Below, piece by piece: positions 54,857 through 63,265 of a stretch of DNA of 64,000 nt (the stretch's first letter is position 1; every line of letters begins with the position of its first letter). Both the position numbers and the translations under genes were made by a program. Source of the DNA: Halonatronum saccharophilum DSM 13868 (lineage in GTDB: Bacteria; Bacillota; Halanaerobiia; Halobacteroidales; Halobacteroidaceae); NCBI RefSeq assembly GCF_000517025.1, contig NZ_KI912094.1, positions 74,716 to 138,715 on the forward strand, read 5' to 3'. The notes below the pieces were generated by a model that worked only from the letters and a program-made list of their open reading frames with translations, searched no databases and was not told where the DNA came from.

Positions 54857-56450
54857 AATAATCCCCCTTTAGCTCTTTAACTATTTTGTCAATCTTCACT
54901 TCTTCTATTTCTTCAAAACATGTTGGACACCTTCCAATATCCTTCAATATTCTACTATATTTTTCTGCTAAAAACTCTATATTACTATTTAACTTATCTA
55001 GATCCTTCTTTTCTCCATCAATTTTCTCAAATATACCCTTATTTTTATCATTAATTTCACTTAATTGAACCAATTTAGACAAACTACCTTTTAAATTGTC
55101 TTTCACTTCTTTTGCATCATCTGCTTTAGGTAGCTGCTTTAAAAAGCTCTCTTCTCTCTTGATTTCTAGATCAACTCTTTTAAGTTTCTGTTTAAGATCC
55201 CTAAGCTTATTCAACCTCCGCTCAAGATCAGGGCCTACCTTTTGAGCAATCTTCTTTACTTCTTTTACACCTTTAGTTATATTTATTACTTCTTCTTCTT
55301 TAGCTATGGATTTCTTTATGGAGTCTAAACCTTTATATAATCTATTATAATTTATTTGCCTATCTTCTAAAACTTCTATCTTATCGTAAAGACCCTCTAG
55401 CTGATCTAAATTAGAAAAGTTAGCTAAATATCTCTTGCCATTCTTTATCCTCTTCTCTTTAACCTTATAATCATCAGCAAGCCTTTTAGTCAACTTAAAT
55501 CTATTATGTTTATCTATTAATTCAATATATAATTTATTACCTTCCTCTATACCTTCTAATTTAGATAATAGCTCATCATTTTTCTTATAATCAGCAGTTA
55601 ATTCAGTCTTATTCTTTAGTAGCTCTTCTCCCTCTAACAGCCTCTTATGCTTTTGGGTTAATGTATTATAAATATTATCTAATTGCTCTACAAATCCAAG
55701 CTTATCTAGAGTAAGCTTTAAACTATTAAGTTCACCATCTATCCCACTTAATTTTTCTTTGCAATTATATAAATCGCTTAATTTAGATTGAGTGTCTTTT
55801 AGTCGGGCCAACAACTCTTTTTTATTATCGATATCTTCCTTCATTTCATCTAAATGAGAAAACTCTTCTAAACTCTTTTTATCCTTCTTTAACTCCTCAT
55901 CTAAGTCTTTTGTCCTAATACCTAATCTATTCTTCTCATTTTTGGTATTACGAATTGCTAAGTCAACAAGGTGAACATTTATCAACCTACCTAAAACTTT
56001 GGCCCTAGTTGAACCTGTATCAGTTAGTAAAAAAGCCCCTTCTAGCTGAAAATCCATATTCAAGCTAATCTCATCCTTATTATCTAGCTGCACCTTTCTC
56101 ATTCTATGTATATTTAGAATTTCTTCAGGAACACCACTACCTATCCGCTCAAAGATATGCTCTTCCCCTCCAGGTTCAACTAATATATATCTATTTTTGC
56201 TAGGAGTTTTTTTACGAATTATCTTATACCCACTACCTAATTCAACCCCTACATGGCACTCCTTATGACCATGTCTAATAAAATCATCACCACGAGGCTC
56301 ATTGTAAAGAACCCACCTGATAGCTCGAATTATAGCAGACTTCCCCTGGTCTGAAGGTCCAGTAATAACATTTAAACCCTTATCAAAATCTATCTTAGTA
56401 TCCTTATGTGATTGAAAATTATATATCTCTACACTCTTTATAATTTCCAT
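54849..56450 (-). CDS. Rad50/SbcC-like ATPase, N-terminal half with zinc hook (split gene)
   Basis: 533 residues: N-terminal lobe with VEIYNFQSHKDTKIDF and Walker A GPSDQGKS (31-38), then a long coiled coil (about 170-500) ending in CPTC (508-511), a zinc-hook-like CxxC, near the C-terminus. The second arm and Walker B are missing here and appear in the two following genes. It starts with ATG with a CAATGG-adjacent site, 4 bp after the SbcD-like stop. Acts presumably with the SbcD-like nuclease in double-strand break processing. Confidence 0.88.
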   Translation of the reverse strand: MEIIKSVEIYNFQSHKDTKIDFDKGLNVITGPSDQGKSAIIRAIRWVLYNEPRGDDFIRHGHKECHVGVELGSGYKIIRKKTPSKNRYILVEPGGEEHIFERIGSGVPEEILNIHRMRKVQLDNKDEISLNMDFQLEGAFLLTDTGSTRAKVLGRLINVHLVDLAIRNTKNEKNRLGIRTKDLDEELKKDKKSLEEFSHLDEMKEDIDNKKELLARLKDTQSKLSDLYNCKEKLSGIDGELNSLKLTLDKLGFVEQLDNIYNTLTQKHKRLLEGEELLKNKTELTADYKKNDELLSKLEGIEEGNKLYIELIDKHNRFKLTKRLADDYKVKEKRIKNGKRYLANFSNLDQLEGLYDKIEVLEDRQINYNRLYKGLDSIKKSIAKEEEVINITKGVKEVKKIAQKVGPDLERRLNKLRDLKQKLKRVDLEIKREESFLKQLPKADDAKEVKDNLKGSLSKLVQLSEINDKNKGIFEKIDGEKKDLDKLNSNIEFLAEKYSRILKDIGRCPTCFEEIEEVKIDKIVKELKGDYYE

Positions 56451-56454
56451 TGCT

Positions 56455-57426
56455 TTACTCTCCCCCCTTTCCTAGTTTTTCTTGAGCTTGGGCCAACCTA
56501 GCTAAAGCCTCCTTTGTAACTTCCTCAGCTAAATCTTTATTATTGGCTACTTTATTCAGTATCTCTTGCATACTTAAGACCTTAAAATCATCTGAGGCTT
56601 TAACCTCTCTAACAAAGTCAATTAACTTCTTTTCTCTATACTTTTCTTCCTCAATTGCTTCTCTATCTAAGACTTCCTTCCCAGCTTTGGCCCTCTTTAA
56701 AGGCATAAGTTTTATCTCAATCTCTTCACCTAAGTTAATAATTGCAACCTTAGGTTTTCTTTTTACCTCTTTAATATCAGCACTACTTCTGACCAATGCT
56801 CCGGGGTTTAAAAAGTATTTCCTATTAAAAGTCTTGACTCCAAAACCTAAATGGTAATGACCAGCGATAGTTATATCAGCCTCTGTCTTAACATCTTCAA
56901 TTAAGGTATAACCATTTTCAAAAAAGGGCTTATCTAAGAGCATACCATGGACTAAATGAATAGCATAGTCCACGCTTTCATCCTTACTAACATTATAAGC
57001 ATCACTTCCTTTAGCATCTATGTCATAATCAAAATCCCTTCCTGTTAACTGTAAAGAGACTCCTTGCTCCTCTAGAAAGATAGGTTCTATACTCAAAGGA
57101 CTAACAATCCCAGAAGCAACCAAAATACCCAACATTGTTCTAGGTAAGGTTTCAGGGTTATGACCATAAAGATCATGGTTGCCTGCTACAATATAGATTG
57201 GAACAGGATAGTCTTTTAAAACTTTAATAAAATCACTTACTACCGAAGGAGCTGTATCAGGCCTATCAAACAAATCACCACCATGTAATATATAATCAAC
57301 ACCCTCATTATGAGCTATCTCCCCTACCTCTTTTAACTTATCTAGAAGTGTCTCCTTAAAATCATCTAAACGACGACTTGGAGTAGTTCCTCTAATATGC
57401 GTATCAGTCATTACTAATAATTTCAT
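56455..57426 (-). CDS. SbcD/Mre11-like metallophosphoesterase
   Basis: 323 residues. Calcineurin-like phosphoesterase motifs: VMTDTHIRG (Asp8, His10), LHGGDLFDRP (about 47-56), VAGNHDLYGH (80-89), VHGM and GHYHLGFG. The C-terminal part (about 235-323) is helical with repeated acidic/Lys residues, the likely SbcC-binding region. ATG at 57426 behind GAGGTGGTG. Immediately precedes the Walker A gene, giving the order sbcD-like, N-half, coil, C-half. Confidence 0.9.
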   Translation of the reverse strand: MKLLVMTDTHIRGTTPSRRLDDFKETLLDKLKEVGEIAHNEGVDYILHGGDLFDRPDTAPSVVSDFIKVLKDYPVPIYIVAGNHDLYGHNPETLPRTMLGILVASGIVSPLSIEPIFLEEQGVSLQLTGRDFDYDIDAKGSDAYNVSKDESVDYAIHLVHGMLLDKPFFENGYTLIEDVKTEADITIAGHYHLGFGVKTFNRKYFLNPGALVRSSADIKEVKRKPKVAIINLGEEIEIKLMPLKRAKAGKEVLDREAIEEEKYREKKLIDFVREVKASDDFKVLSMQEILNKVANNKDLAEEVTKEALARLAQAQEKLGKGGE

Positions 57427-57442
57427 CCTACACCACCTCACA

Positions 57443-58078
57443 TTAGTTCTTTAAAAGATCATCCAATACATTATTAATTACTTCAAAAGAGAAGCCTTTC
57501 CTCTTTAATACACCAGATAGTTTATACCTTCTCTCTATATCATCTAAGCCTAAGTAACGACCTTCCTTCTTCTTAGCATATTTTAGGGCCAAATCATACT
57601 CTAATCCAAAATCATATTCACTAGCCAACTCTTCTTCAATAATCTTCTTAGCTACACCTTTATTTCTAAGATCACCCTTGATCCTCCATGGGCCAAAGCC
57701 TTTAGTGATCCGATCTCTAATCCAAGCTCTAGCAAACTTTCTATCATCAATATAATTAAGCCTATCTAAGACCTTTAGTACCCCTTCTATAACCCCAAAA
57801 TCAAAGCCCTTCTTAGCCAATCTATCCTCTATCTCCCTTCTACTTCTTTGTCGATAGGATAATAATTTAAATGCTGCCTCTTTAGCTTTTATAAAATCTT
57901 CTTGATCTATAATATGGTCTAATAGATCTTCACTTAATTTATGACCCTTTTCTAAGTTAAACTTATAAATCAACTCTGCATCTACTCCAATAAAAAACTC
58001 TCCATCTAAAAAGATAGAACATCTTCCTTGGTTATTCTTTTGAGCCTTAATTGCTGTTATCTCACCAACATAATCCAT
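57443..58078 (-). CDS. recX: Regulatory protein RecX
   Basis: Modulator of RecA filaments. 211 residues with three-helix repeats: KAAFKLLSYRQRSRREIEDRLAKKGF, LNYIDDRKFARAWIRDRITKGFGPWRIKGDLRNKG and KRKGFSFEVINNVLDDL. An N-terminal 60-residue beta extension (GEITAIKAQKNNQGR..) is common in Firmicutes. GAGGTG precedes the ATG. It directly follows recA across a terminator. Confidence 0.94.
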   Translation of the reverse strand: MDYVGEITAIKAQKNNQGRCSIFLDGEFFIGVDAELIYKFNLEKGHKLSEDLLDHIIDQEDFIKAKEAAFKLLSYRQRSRREIEDRLAKKGFDFGVIEGVLKVLDRLNYIDDRKFARAWIRDRITKGFGPWRIKGDLRNKGVAKKIIEEELASEYDFGLEYDLALKYAKKKEGRYLGLDDIERRYKLSGVLKRKGFSFEVINNVLDDLLKN

Positions 58079-58094
58079 TTAATCACCTCAAATT

Positions 58095-58133
58095 CAAAAA
58101 CCCTTCAATTTAATTAAATTGAAGGGTTTTTTC
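58095..58133 (-). terminator. Terminator of recA
   Basis: Perfect stem AAAAACCCTTCAATTTA / TAAATTGAAGGGTTTTT, 6 bp beyond the recA stop; some transcription may pass to recX. Confidence 0.9.
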
Positions 58134-58138
58134 TTTAT

Positions 58139-59188
58139 TTATGCACTCTCTTTATCTTCTGCCTTTACTTCTTCTCCTTCAGCTTCATCTTCTTTGATAA
58201 TACCAAGGCTAACCTTAATCTTGTGCTCGATTTCATCCATTAACTCTGGGTTTTCTTCTAAGAAATCCTTAGAATTTTCCCTTCCCTGACCTAAGCGGAT
58301 ATCATCACCATAAGAGTACCATGAACCTGCTCGATCAACAATATCATACTCTACTCCCATATCTAAAATACAACCAGATCTAGATATACCAGTACCATAC
58401 ATTATATCAAACTCAGCTGTCTTAAAAGGTGCAGCAACCTTATTCTTAACAACCTTAACTTTAGTTCTATTTCCTTTGTAATCATCACCATCTTTAATTG
58501 TCTGTCTTCTTCTTACATCTAACCTTACAGAAGAATAAAATTTAAGAGCTCGTCCACCAGAAGTAGTTTCTGGATTACCAAACATTACTCCAACCTTTTC
58601 ACGAATCTGATTGATAAATACACAAGTACATTTTGACTTACTCAAAACACCAGACAATTTACGCATGGCTTGAGACATCAACCTTGCCTGCAATCCAACA
58701 TGAGCGTCTCCCATCTCTCCTTCAATCTCTGCCTTAGGAACTAAAGCGGCTACCGAGTCAATTACAATCAAATCAATTGCTCCACTTCTAGCTAAAGCCT
58801 CACATATCTCCAAAGCATCCTCTCCTGTATTAGGTTGTGAAACTAATAATTCTTTAATATTAACACCTAAATTTTGAGCATATTTTGGATCTAAAGCATG
58901 CTCAGCATCAATAAATGCCGCTACTCCGCCTTGCTTCTGCACCTCAGCAATCATATGTAAGGTTACAGTTGTCTTACCAGAAGATTCTGGACCATAAACC
59001 TCAATAATTCTTCCCTTAGGTACACCACCTACACCTAAAGCCACATCTAAAGCAAGGGCTCCTGTGGGTATAGTCTCAACATCCATAGCCTTAGCATCTC
59101 CAAGCTTCATAATAGACCCCTTACCAAATTCCTTCTCAATCTGATTAAGGGTCCTCTCTAAGGCCTTCTTCTTTTCTTCTATTGACAT
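58139..59188 (-). CDS. recA: Recombinase RecA
   Basis: Strand-exchange ATPase and SOS co-protease. 349 residues: [13 protein letters not shown] (Walker A, about residue 65), [12 protein letters not shown] (Walker B, about 140), the MAW-type and L2 [26 protein letters not shown] region (about 193-218), and an acidic C-terminal tail. AAGGAGTGG precedes the ATG. A strong promoter with an internal dyad lies 60 bp upstream. Confidence 0.98.
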   Translation of the reverse strand: MSIEEKKKALERTLNQIEKEFGKGSIMKLGDAKAMDVETIPTGALALDVALGVGGVPKGRIIEVYGPESSGKTTVTLHMIAEVQKQGGVAAFIDAEHALDPKYAQNLGVNIKELLVSQPNTGEDALEICEALARSGAIDLIVIDSVAALVPKAEIEGEMGDAHVGLQARLMSQAMRKLSGVLSKSKCTCVFINQIREKVGVMFGNPETTSGGRALKFYSSVRLDVRRRQTIKDGDDYKGNRTKVKVVKNKVAAPFKTAEFDIMYGTGISRSGCILDMGVEYDIVDRAGSWYSYGDDIRLGQGRENSKDFLEENPELMDEIEHKIKVSLGIIKEDEAEGEEVKAEDKESA

Positions 59189-59247
59189 TCAAATCCACTC
59201 CTTTTATCTAAAGATCAAAACTATATATACAAAAGATACATATATTA

Positions 59248-59276
59248 ATTATAGAACATATAATGTTAAAAAGCAA
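59248..59276 (-). promoter_or_regulatory. Promoter of recA with dyad in the spacer
   Basis: Minus strand TTGCTT (59276-59271), 17-bp spacer, TATAAT (59253-59248). The spacer contains the palindrome AACATTATATGTT (59267-59255), placed where a repressor would block RNA polymerase; it is similar to but longer than the Bacillus LexA box. Confidence 0.65.
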
Positions 59277-59284
59277 CTAAGCAA

Positions 59285-59378
59285 TAGCTATCACTCATCA
59301 GCTATCAGCAAAACATTAAAGGCTTAAGTTCTTTAAATCTTTAACTAACCACTTATAGCTAATAGCTTTATTACTATC
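59285..59378. repeat. Intergenic repeat words AGCTAT/AGCTAATAGC
   Basis: Iterated AGCTATCACTCATCAGCTATCAG and TTATAGCTAATAGC words, and a GCTTTATTACT piece related to the dispersed hairpin family, between recA promoter and the metallophosphoesterase stop. Confidence 0.4.
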
Positions 59379-59379
59379 G

Positions 59380-60750
59380 CTAATTAACTAACTTGCGCTC
59401 TAATATAAAGCCACTATGACGGTCATAGAATTTTATTAAATCTAAGGTGTCTAAGCTAAGGGTCTGGTCTTCTTCTTTGTTATAATGGAGTAAGACTACA
59501 GAATAAGGTATCCCTTCTCTTGTCTGTAACCCCCTTAAGCCCGATGCCCCAGTAGTTCCTGCATCAATTATTAAGGTTCCCTTTTCTTCATAAACCCTTA
59601 AGTTGTGATAATGCCCATGAAGAAGCAAAGGAATCTCACCTAAGATATCTTCAGCTAAAATAGAATTATGTACTATTACTATATCAGGGTCTTTCTCTAA
59701 GCCCTTTACCATCCCTGCTAACTTCTCCTTATCTTCTCTAATCTCTTCTCCCCTTTTTACTCTCATCTCATTGCTTTTAGCTGAAGGATCCTCTACACCT
59801 ACAATAGTTAATCCTCCTATCTCAACTACCCCTTCCTCTAAAACAATAACATTCTCAAAACCCTTCATTCTCTCTACTATCTGAGGAGAATCATGGTTTC
59901 CACCGATAAAGATATAAGGTATACCAAGTTCATCTATATCTTCTACCAATTCTCCTTCTATAGGAGTTCCATAGTCTGTCATATCTCCAGTATCTATTAT
60001 AAGATCAACTTCAAAGCTATGGGCAATTTGTTTTATAAAGGGCAGGGCTACAGGATTATTGTGAATATCAGAGAGGTGCAAGACCCTAAGATCGCCTCCA
60101 ACCCTAGCCAAGGGTTTTAAAGTACCAACTTTAGAAAATAAATCTGCTATACTAGAAGCAATAAGTTCTATCTCATAGCCTAAATTTTCAATATTCTCCA
60201 AACCTTCTTCAATCAAAGCAATCATCCAAGGGGCAGCCTCTAACATCCCTTCAAAGCTAGGATCAGAAAATTCATTTATATCGTAACTATAATAAGCTAA
60301 AGCTGAAAAAGTGGTTATTATTATTATTCCTACCAAAAGACCTGTAATAATTGCCTCTTTATCATACTTAACTAAGCTAGCTCCTACTAATCCACCCAAA
60401 AGTGATATGATAAAAAGTCTTATTAGATGTAACTGAACTATAACTTTTGTTCTCTCACCTAAAACATCTACTAATTCTTCTTTATCTTCAATATTTTCTA
60501 AGATATAGCTTAACCTTTCTTGATGCAAAGCCTCTAAGGAAATAAAAATATCTAAGGGAGCTTTATGAGTGTTGGCCCTAACCCTACCAACGGGAGGAAA
60601 TTTAATCACTGTAGAAGGATTAGTAGATAACTTAGTATCTACCTCAATCTCAAAAGCACTTAACTTATAGGTATGAGCCCCTGTAAAGTTAATTAAAAAT
60701 AGAACCAACAAAGTAGCCAATATTATCTTTGCAGCCAGCTCCCTTCTCAT
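59380..60750 (-). CDS. Membrane-bound metallophosphoesterase
   Basis: 456 residues. Helix at about 8-24, an exposed segment (about 30-100), two helices (about 107-126 and 134-152), then a calcineurin-like phosphoesterase domain (about 220-440) with HLSDIHNN (Asp/His), IDTGDMTDYG, IGGNHDSP, VHNS and HGHYHN: the full two-metal set. Substrate unknown; the domain may face either side of the membrane. ATG start. It lies between recA and cinA, a place where Bacillus has none. Confidence 0.85.
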   Translation of the reverse strand: MRRELAAKIILATLLVLFLINFTGAHTYKLSAFEIEVDTKLSTNPSTVIKFPPVGRVRANTHKAPLDIFISLEALHQERLSYILENIEDKEELVDVLGERTKVIVQLHLIRLFIISLLGGLVGASLVKYDKEAIITGLLVGIIIITTFSALAYYSYDINEFSDPSFEGMLEAAPWMIALIEEGLENIENLGYEIELIASSIADLFSKVGTLKPLARVGGDLRVLHLSDIHNNPVALPFIKQIAHSFEVDLIIDTGDMTDYGTPIEGELVEDIDELGIPYIFIGGNHDSPQIVERMKGFENVIVLEEGVVEIGGLTIVGVEDPSAKSNEMRVKRGEEIREDKEKLAGMVKGLEKDPDIVIVHNSILAEDILGEIPLLLHGHYHNLRVYEEKGTLIIDAGTTGASGLRGLQTREGIPYSVVLLHYNKEEDQTLSLDTLDLIKFYDRHSGFILERKLVN

Positions 60751-60774
60751 AATACCCTATCCCTTCGTATTGTT

Positions 60775-61110
60775 AGCTAGAAACTATGCGCTTTGTGCTA
60801 AAAACCTAAACCCAAAAATCTTAGCACTGATCAAGAACCGATCAAACCCGATTAAATCTGATTTTAAACCTTTTTAATTTTTTTATGCTCTAATCAGAAC
60901 TTTATCGACTCTTATCAGATCTAATCACCCCAGAAGTACTTTTCATGGTTTATAACCCTTCGGGTTCAAAAACCGAACCCTTCGTGGCAAGCCCACCATA
61001 AACCATTTATGGAATCTAAATCTAAAAGGTCCTTTCAATGTTTTAAAATTCAAAAACATCTCTTGGAATCTAAATCTAAAAGGTCCTCCTCACTCGGTAA
61101 AAAACACCTC
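60775..61110. repeat. 468-bp gap with composite repeats, upstream of the metallophosphoesterase gene
   Basis: Contains GAT(C/T)-rich words (60829-60930) in opposed orientation, a hairpin GGGTTC-AAAAACC-GAACCC with TTCGTGG (60962-60987), and a 23-bp direct repeat at 61011-61033 and 61065-61087 ending AAAAGGTCCT that brackets a hairpin ATGTTTT/AAAACAT (61039-61045 with 61053-61059). No ORF or promoter was recognised in 60751-61218. Confidence 0.6.
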
Positions 61111-61218
61111 GTTCAGGGCGCTGTGTAAATAACTTTGATTTTTGTCTTTTTTAAAATCTCAAAATAAAAACATTTAACTCTAACAAGAACATCACTAAAT
61201 ATCTGCTTCAGCTATACG

Positions 61219-62460
61219 TTAAGAATTAATCAATTTAAGTCTTAATAAGTTTAAAATAGTCTGCGAAGTGAGATACTTTACTTTCTCCCTACTACCATTA
61301 AAGTTATATTTATAGGTCTCTACATTATCTCCATAGGCAATTCCCATATAAACTAATCCAACAGGCTTCTTCTCACTACCCCCACCTGGACCAGCAATTC
61401 CTGTGGTAGCAATACCTATATCTACCCCAGATCTTTCTTTTACTCCTAAAGCCATCTCCTTTGCAGTCTCTTTACTTACCGCTCCATACTTATTTAGAGT
61501 CTCCTCTTTTACACCTAGAAGGTCTATTTTAGCTTTATTGCTATAAGTAATTAAACCTCTGTCGTAATATCTAGAGCTACCAGGAATTGAGGTTAAACGA
61601 TCGCCAATCAAGCCACCTGTACAAGACTCTGCTGTAGCTATCTTAAGGTCTTTGGCCCATAACAATCTTGCAACTACAGAGTCTAAGCTATCATCATTAT
61701 AACCATAAATATACTCTCCTATTCTTTCCTCTAGCTCTTTTTCCTTCTTGGTGATCAACCTTCTTGCTTCTTCTCGATCATTTGCTTTAGCCGTTAACCT
61801 CAACTTTACCTCCCCAGCACTAGCCAAGGGAGCAACTGTTGGATTGGTCTGTCCTTTTAAAATATCGTCTATCTGCTCTTCTAAGCTAGACTCACCGATA
61901 CCAATTAACTTAATCACCTTAGATTCTATTATTTCGTTCTCTAATAGATCCCCCTTTAAAAAAGGAATTATGCTCTCCTCCATCATAGCCTTCATCTCAA
62001 TTGGAACACCTGGTAATGAAACTACTATTTTATCACCTTTTTTAAATAATATCCCTGGAGCAGTTCCCTGGGAATTGACTATAGGATCAGCACCTTGAGG
62101 AAGAAAGGCTTGTTTCTTATTAGTTTTAGCCATATTTATATTTATCTTAGTAAAGTAATTTTCAATCTTCTTTAATAACTCTTTATCTTCAACTAACTTC
62201 ACACCAAAAGCCTGGGCAACTGATTCTCTAGTTAGATCATCCTGGGTTGGCCCAAGGCCTCCTGTCGTTATAATTATGTTGGCCCTACTTAAAGAATCCT
62301 TTAAAACACTTACTATTCTATCCTTATTATCCCCAACTGTAACCTTTCGGTAAAGATCAACCCCTATCTCAGCCAACCTTTGGGCAATCCACTGCGCATT
62401 TGTATCTACAATCTGACCAAGTAAAAGTTCTGTACCTATACTTATTACCTCTGCCCTCAT
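61219..62460 (-). CDS. cinA: Competence/damage-inducible protein CinA (nicotinamide-nucleotide amidase)
   Basis: 413 residues: N-terminal MoaB/MogA-like (COG1058) domain with AEVISIGTELLLGQIVDTN, TTGGLGPTQDD (about 68) and QGTAPG; C-terminal amidase domain (about 255-413) with TAESCTGGLIGDRLTSIPGSS and GIAGPGGGSEKKPVG. It recycles nicotinamide mononucleotide. ATG at 62460 behind AGAGGTGGGG; a longer frame to 62490 is less likely. Near recA, as in many bacteria. Confidence 0.96.
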   Translation of the reverse strand: MRAEVISIGTELLLGQIVDTNAQWIAQRLAEIGVDLYRKVTVGDNKDRIVSVLKDSLSRANIIITTGGLGPTQDDLTRESVAQAFGVKLVEDKELLKKIENYFTKININMAKTNKKQAFLPQGADPIVNSQGTAPGILFKKGDKIVVSLPGVPIEMKAMMEESIIPFLKGDLLENEIIESKVIKLIGIGESSLEEQIDDILKGQTNPTVAPLASAGEVKLRLTAKANDREEARRLITKKEKELEERIGEYIYGYNDDSLDSVVARLLWAKDLKIATAESCTGGLIGDRLTSIPGSSRYYDRGLITYSNKAKIDLLGVKEETLNKYGAVSKETAKEMALGVKERSGVDIGIATTGIAGPGGGSEKKPVGLVYMGIAYGDNVETYKYNFNGSREKVKYLTSQTILNLLRLKLINS

Positions 62461-62526
62461 AAACCCCACCTCTCTTTTTATTTTTAGCATTTTTGGTTAT
62501 TTTATGCATACTGTTTTAGTATAAAA

Positions 62527-63177
62527 TTAAAACATATATGATATTCCTGTTGATAAAAATAATCCTCTAATTTTCAAATTTTCATCATCTAAATTATCAA
62601 CTAAGCCTCCCCAATATCCAGAATGGACCTTATTAATATTAATATTAGTACTCCGATATGAAATACCCGAACTAATTGATAAATTATTCTTAACAGGGTA
62701 ATTCAACTCTAAACCTATTAATCCCCCTAACCCACTTCCTTTTTGATATCTAATTGTATTTGCACCATCTTTCCAAGAGTATCGAGAATGACGGTCCTTA
62801 GTGAAGTTATAATAACCAAGGCCACTATTAAATATTAAATAATCATTCAATCTATATTTACTATTAATAAGTAAGCCAACAAGATTCTTTTCATATTCAA
62901 AATCCTCTCTCCCCTCCACCCAATCATAACCAGACTCCCAGTTGGCTCTTATGAAATCAACCCCAAGACCTAAGCCCAATTCATCATTAAGCCAATAAGT
63001 TGATTCTAAGTAATAACCGCTTCCTTCTTTTAAATCATCTCGAACAAAATCTTCTGAATAATCTAAAGTATTATATGTAAGTACTCCTTTAAATTCTAAA
63101 TTATTGGCCTTTACTCCAATACTACTCCCAAAAACTAAAAGAGATATTAATATGATTATTATTTGAAATTTGTTCAC
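62527..63177 (-). CDS. Predicted outer-membrane beta-barrel protein
   Basis: 216 residues: signal peptide about 1-25 (FQIIIILISLLVFGSSIGVKA), then about eight amphipathic strands (alternating hydrophobic, e.g. LGLGLGVDFIRANW, YRLNDYLIFNSGLGYYNF, LSISSGISYRS) and a terminal strand LFLSTGISYMF ending in Phe, the BAM-recognition signature. It implies an outer membrane. Start taken as GTG at 63177, 8 nt after AAGGTGG; a GTG four codons upstream is possible. Function (porin-like or structural) unknown. Confidence 0.75.
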   Translation of the reverse strand: MNKFQIIIILISLLVFGSSIGVKANNLEFKGVLTYNTLDYSEDFVRDDLKEGSGYYLESTYWLNDELGLGLGVDFIRANWESGYDWVEGREDFEYEKNLVGLLINSKYRLNDYLIFNSGLGYYNFTKDRHSRYSWKDGANTIRYQKGSGLGGLIGLELNYPVKNNLSISSGISYRSTNININKVHSGYWGGLVDNLDDENLKIRGLFLSTGISYMF

Positions 63178-63211
63178 CTTTGTAACCACCTTAAAATTAA
63201 TTTTATCAATT

Positions 63212-63258
63212 ATTATAGAAAAAGAGCAGTCACAGATTGACTACTCTTTTTCTATAAT
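63212..63258 (-). terminator. Terminator of the propeller-protein gene
   Basis: Stem AGAAAAAGAG-AGTCA / TGACT-CTCTTTTTCT with one mismatch, extended by ATTAT/ATAAT, 8 bp past the stop; T-rich on the minus strand. Confidence 0.85.
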
Positions 63259-63265
63259 AATTCTC

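Noticed and set aside
53911-56450. Frameshift in a single sbcC gene as the cause of the split
   Set aside because: There are two separate junctions, each with a start codon and ribosome site, and the middle ORF is a complete coiled-coil protein; a single indel would not give this. A sequencing error cannot be fully excluded.
60751-61218. Structured regulatory RNA upstream of the metallophosphoesterase gene
   Set aside because: Hairpins here belong to the dispersed repeat modules and match no riboswitch consensus I know; no promoter was seen.
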